From assembly GCA_016787565.1 (NCBI GenBank), contig JAEUUG010000004.1, positions 451,827-515,826 on the forward strand: a stretch of 64,000 nt of DNA, in the 5' to 3' direction. How positions within the stretch are numbered: position 1 is the stretch's first letter; every line of letters starts with the position of its first letter. The translations under genes were made by a program, and so were the position numbers. Origin of the DNA: Cyclobacteriaceae bacterium (GTDB taxonomy: Bacteria; Bacteroidota; Bacteroidia; Cytophagales; Cyclobacteriaceae). The notes under the pieces were generated by a model that saw only the letters and a list, made by a program, of their open reading frames with translations, did no database searches and had not been told where the DNA came from. Positions 61,751 through 64,000 of this stretch are shown here, piece after piece.

Positions 61751-62851
61751 TCAAGTAACTACATTGATCATGAATTGTTCACACTTTTTCCAAAAGGATG
61801 AAAATGAGCCTTCTTTCGGGATGATCTTTGGGAACATCCACTCCATTTCATCTCTTAAACCAGGATAATGTGTAAAAGCAGGGTGCGCTTTGCTACGGAT
61901 GACGGAAAAGCTTTTCAGACCAGGAATCTCTGATACTTCTCCGACAAATACCTGAATGCCGTTTATGTTTTCTGTTAGCTTAAGAATAAAGTTCATCACC
62001 CGCCCTGAAACAGGAAATTTATAAAAGTGAGACGGCTCCAGAAGGAGCAGGCGATTAGCATCCTCTTCTTCGCGCCAGCGTGGATCAAGATTGTACGTAG
62101 TGTAAAGAAATAATGGTTTTGAGTAATCCAGCAGCGGTGTGTGTTGTGAAGGTAGTGTTGTTGCTAGGTGGGGAGTTGAGGTATCCTTGAGTTGTTCCGG
62201 CACATTCAGGTATGGCAGTGCTTCATACGGAAAATCCAGAAAGGTATGGTGTTGTTCCTGCCTGCTGAAAACATTGACGTTATGTTGATTGAAAAAGTAT
62301 TTTTTACTGGAGAATGTTCCGGCCACCCATTGCCAGTTTAGAGTATTACTGGCGATATCACCATCCAGCAAATGATAGTATAACCATTGAGCAGAAGGAT
62401 GCCAATGCGCCTGGCCGATGTTGCAAACCAATGAGGCAATGTACATGCGGGCATGGTTATGCATGTATCCTGTGGAGCAGAGCATTTTGATTTGTTCATC
62501 GATCGCTTGAATACCGGTAGTAGCGGTGGTAACACTTTTTATCAGGCTACGATGGATAACGGGTTGCTGTGCATTTTTTATATCAGAAAAAATCCGGTCA
62601 CCCAATCGCCACCATGTTCGTTGGAAATATTCACGCCAGGCCAATTCATAGATGAAGCGATAGGCTTCCTGCAGGGTATGGTGTTGAAGAATGGCTTCCT
62701 TTACGAAAGGAAGTGATACAACCCCTCTTGATAGATAGGGTGATAGACCAGACACGCCACCATCCAGGTAGTTTCTTGAGGCAGCATATTGTTTTCCATC
62801 GAATGTGTGAACGCGATGCAAGATGGAAGGCAGGTCAGTTGGGAAATGCAT
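61751..62851 (-). CDS. Photolyase-type FAD-binding domain protein without N-terminal antenna domain
   Basis: A 366-residue protein that begins directly in the helical FAD-binding domain of the photolyase/cryptochrome family: GVSGLSPYLSRGVVS, ELAWREYFQRTWW, YMHNHARMY and the DGDIASNTLNWQWVAG segment. The usual N-terminal alpha/beta domain is missing from the front. Residues ~240-366 (PLFLYTTYN, LLLEPSHFYKFPVS, IQVFVGEV, LRDEMEWMFPKI) look like an alpha/beta domain, possibly a swapped equivalent. Start codon shares one base with the preceding stop (TGATG), so translation is coupled to the flavin reductase. Repair or signalling role not decided. Confidence 0.75.
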   Translation of the reverse strand: MHFPTDLPSILHRVHTFDGKQYAASRNYLDGGVSGLSPYLSRGVVSLPFVKEAILQHHTLQEAYRFIYELAWREYFQRTWWRLGDRIFSDIKNAQQPVIHRSLIKSVTTATTGIQAIDEQIKMLCSTGYMHNHARMYIASLVCNIGQAHWHPSAQWLYYHLLDGDIASNTLNWQWVAGTFSSKKYFFNQHNVNVFSRQEQHHTFLDFPYEALPYLNVPEQLKDTSTPHLATTLPSQHTPLLDYSKPLFLYTTYNLDPRWREEEDANRLLLLEPSHFYKFPVSGRVMNFILKLTENINGIQVFVGEVSEIPGLKSFSVIRSKAHPAFTHYPGLRDEMEWMFPKIIPKEGSFSSFWKKCEQFMINVVT

Positions 62852-63333
62852 CAGCCAACTATAATTTTTTTCTTTCGCAGAAAGCCCAGCGTCAGGGGGG
62901 TATTGTCAGTCAAATTTTTATAGCCAACTACATCACAGAGGGCACAGAGATGGTCTCCTCCATCCATCCATTGAATGACCTTGAGATGAATGATGGCCAG
63001 GCATGTTGAAAGAAACGTGAAGGTATGAAACTGTCCTACGGGCTCTTTTAGTCTTTTGATTTTATCGATATCATTTCCTGACTTTTTACCAAGCAGGGTT
63101 ACTAACCTATCGTGATGTTGTGCCAGTATTTGCAATACGAATTCGGGATTTTTCTGAACATTTTCAAGCGTACGGGTATTTTTATAGATGGCTACAACGT
63201 AGCGCTTGGGGTGCATGGACACCGGGATGGCATAGGTACAGATATTCATGTTGGCCTTTCCGTTTGCCATACTTGAAATACTATAAACGGGATGATCAAC
63301 TCTGTTCCAAGGCTTTTTTCGGAGTGAATTCAT
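62851..63333 (-). CDS. Flavin reductase-like FMN-binding protein
   Basis: A 160-residue split-barrel flavoprotein of the flavin reductase/DIM6-NTAB family. The segments RYVVAIYKNTRTLENVQKNPEFVLQ and LVTLLGKKSGNDIDKIK are typical FMN-binding elements. It could supply reduced flavin to the neighbouring photolyase-like proteins. Its ATG overlaps the upstream photolyase stop (ATGA) and its stop overlaps the next start, so three genes are translationally coupled. Confidence 0.82.
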   Translation of the reverse strand: MNSLRKKPWNRVDHPVYSISSMANGKANMNICTYAIPVSMHPKRYVVAIYKNTRTLENVQKNPEFVLQILAQHHDRLVTLLGKKSGNDIDKIKRLKEPVGQFHTFTFLSTCLAIIHLKVIQWMDGGDHLCALCDVVGYKNLTDNTPLTLGFLRKKKIIVG

Positions 63334-64000
63334 AGCATACTTCCTTTAAATTCAGTTGCTTCCAGTTTCAACTTCTGAAGACGCGCGGGATCCATTTTTT
63401 TAAGTTGCATGGTCATCATGCTCATGCGTGGATTTGCAGCAAAAAGTACTTTATGTTTATCTATAAAACTCCAATACAAGGCATCCCACGTTTCGCACCA
63501 AGGTCCTTTTTTATAATTACTCATTTTCAGAATGTAGTTTGAACCAGAGATGTAAGGCTTTGTTGCCATTAAGCCTCCATCGGCAAACTGACTCATACCA
63601 TAAACATTGGGTACCATTACCCAGTCGTATGCATCAATGTACATTGTCATGAACCAGTGATACACTTCATCAGGATGGAATTCACATAGCGCCATGAAGT
63701 TTCCCAGAATCATAAGTCGTTCGATATGATTATTGTAACCGGTCTTCAGGAGTTTTTTAATTGTACTGCCTATCGGTGGGATTCCCGTTTCGCCTGTCCA
63801 GAAACCAGTTGGAATATTTCCGTGGTGCTGAAAGAAATTGGTTGTACGTTCATTAACACCCTCACGGATGTATACTGCCCGAATAAATTCCCGCCATCCC
63901 AGAATTTGTCTGATAAACCCTTCCACCGAATTGAGGGGTACATTGTTTTGCGCAGCAGCAAGAATGGCTTTCTCCAGAATGGCAGCAGGATTCAGTAATC
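63330..64000 (-). CDS. Cryptochrome/photolyase-related protein (PhrB-like), 5' part outside window
   Basis: The frame stays open to the right edge; only the C-terminal ~222 residues are seen. VEGFIRQILGWREFIRAVY, NHIERLMILGNF, DAYDWVMVPNVYGMSQFADGG and KPYISGSNYILKMSNY are signature segments of the FeS-BCP/PhrB class (prokaryotic (6-4) photolyases). In the region where PhrB has its [4Fe-4S] cysteines only the last Cys (in GPWCETWDALYW) is visible. The upstream reading includes LLNPAAILEKAILAAA, so the GTG at 63926 is not the true start. It heads the visible part of a seven-gene light-related unit. Confidence 0.85.
   Translation of the reverse strand, partial: LLNPAAILEKAILAAAQNNVPLNSVEGFIRQILGWREFIRAVYIREGVNERTTNFFQHHGNIPTGFWTGETGIPPIGSTIKKLLKTGYNNHIERLMILGNFMALCEFHPDEVYHWFMTMYIDAYDWVMVPNVYGMSQFADGGLMATKPYISGSNYILKMSNYKKGPWCETWDALYWSFIDKHKVLFAANPRMSMMTMQLKKMDPARLQKLKLEATEFKGSML

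Overview
The window looks like a chromosomal segment of a member of the Bacteroidota, most likely the Cytophagales. The evidence is of several kinds: a TonB-dependent receptor tail followed by a DUF4249 lipoprotein, many secreted beta-barrel proteins, promoters of the Bacteroidota type (TTTG, about 19 nt, TAnnTTTG), few visible Shine-Dalgarno sequences, and a CrtZ/lycopene-cyclase/photolyase-like light operon. I see no insertion sequence, phage gene, CRISPR array or rRNA. One tRNA gene (tRNA-Glu, UUC) is present. Coding density is high and several convergent gene pairs overlap at their 3' ends.

Layout. 1-4.1 kb: receptor tail, DUF4249 lipoprotein and a very large secreted zincin/beta-propeller/barrel protein. 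4.1-15.4 kb: housekeeping and envelope genes (PDH E2, HslV, M1 peptidase, class-III aminotransferase, OmpA-like protein, a Big2-Big2-DM13 lipoprotein with a barrel protein, a membrane J-domain protein, GAPDH). 15.5-18.4 kb: tRNA-Glu with a clear promoter and terminator, TonB, DUF389. 19.1-24.8 kb: a sulfur/persulfide cluster (Crp/Fnr regulator, TauE/SafE exporter, persulfide-dioxygenase-like MBL-rhodanese, rhodanese lipoprotein, sterol-desaturase-like protein, small membrane protein, two YeeE/YedE halves). Two CRP-like palindromes lie at the same distance from two promoter elements. 24.8-29.3 kb: stand-alone receiver protein, DUF2911, ClC channel with CBS domains, SDR, barrel protein. 29.4-37.5 kb: divergent hexuronate catabolism cluster (uxaC, uxaA; MocA-type oxidoreductase, SDR, kdgK, eda, exuT-like).

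37.7-47.6 kb: PAS histidine kinase, barrel protein, LtaS-like phosphoglycerol transferase, then a signalling module. The module has a secreted, C-terminally anchored TPR-CHAT protease facing an ECF sigma factor, a one-TM anti-sigma/TPR protein and a 122-aa protein. A PepSY-like secreted protein is divergent from the sigma gene. 47.7-58.1 kb: NtrY-like kinase and NtrC-like sigma-54 activator, divergent from an adaptor/ATPase/two-permease MacB-type ABC system. The intergenic region carries two matching palindromes 20 bp apart and a sigma-54-like promoter. 58.2-64 kb: lysine-rich small protein, then a seven-gene minus-strand unit for carotenoid synthesis and flavin/photolyase functions, truncated at the right edge.

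The strongest leads are the TPR-CHAT/ECF/anti-sigma module, whose predicted topology would allow periplasmic cleavage of the anti-sigma protein; the paired Crp/Fnr operators in the sulfur cluster; and the paired enhancer sites in front of the ABC efflux operon. All functional statements rest on reading motifs by eye. No database search was run.
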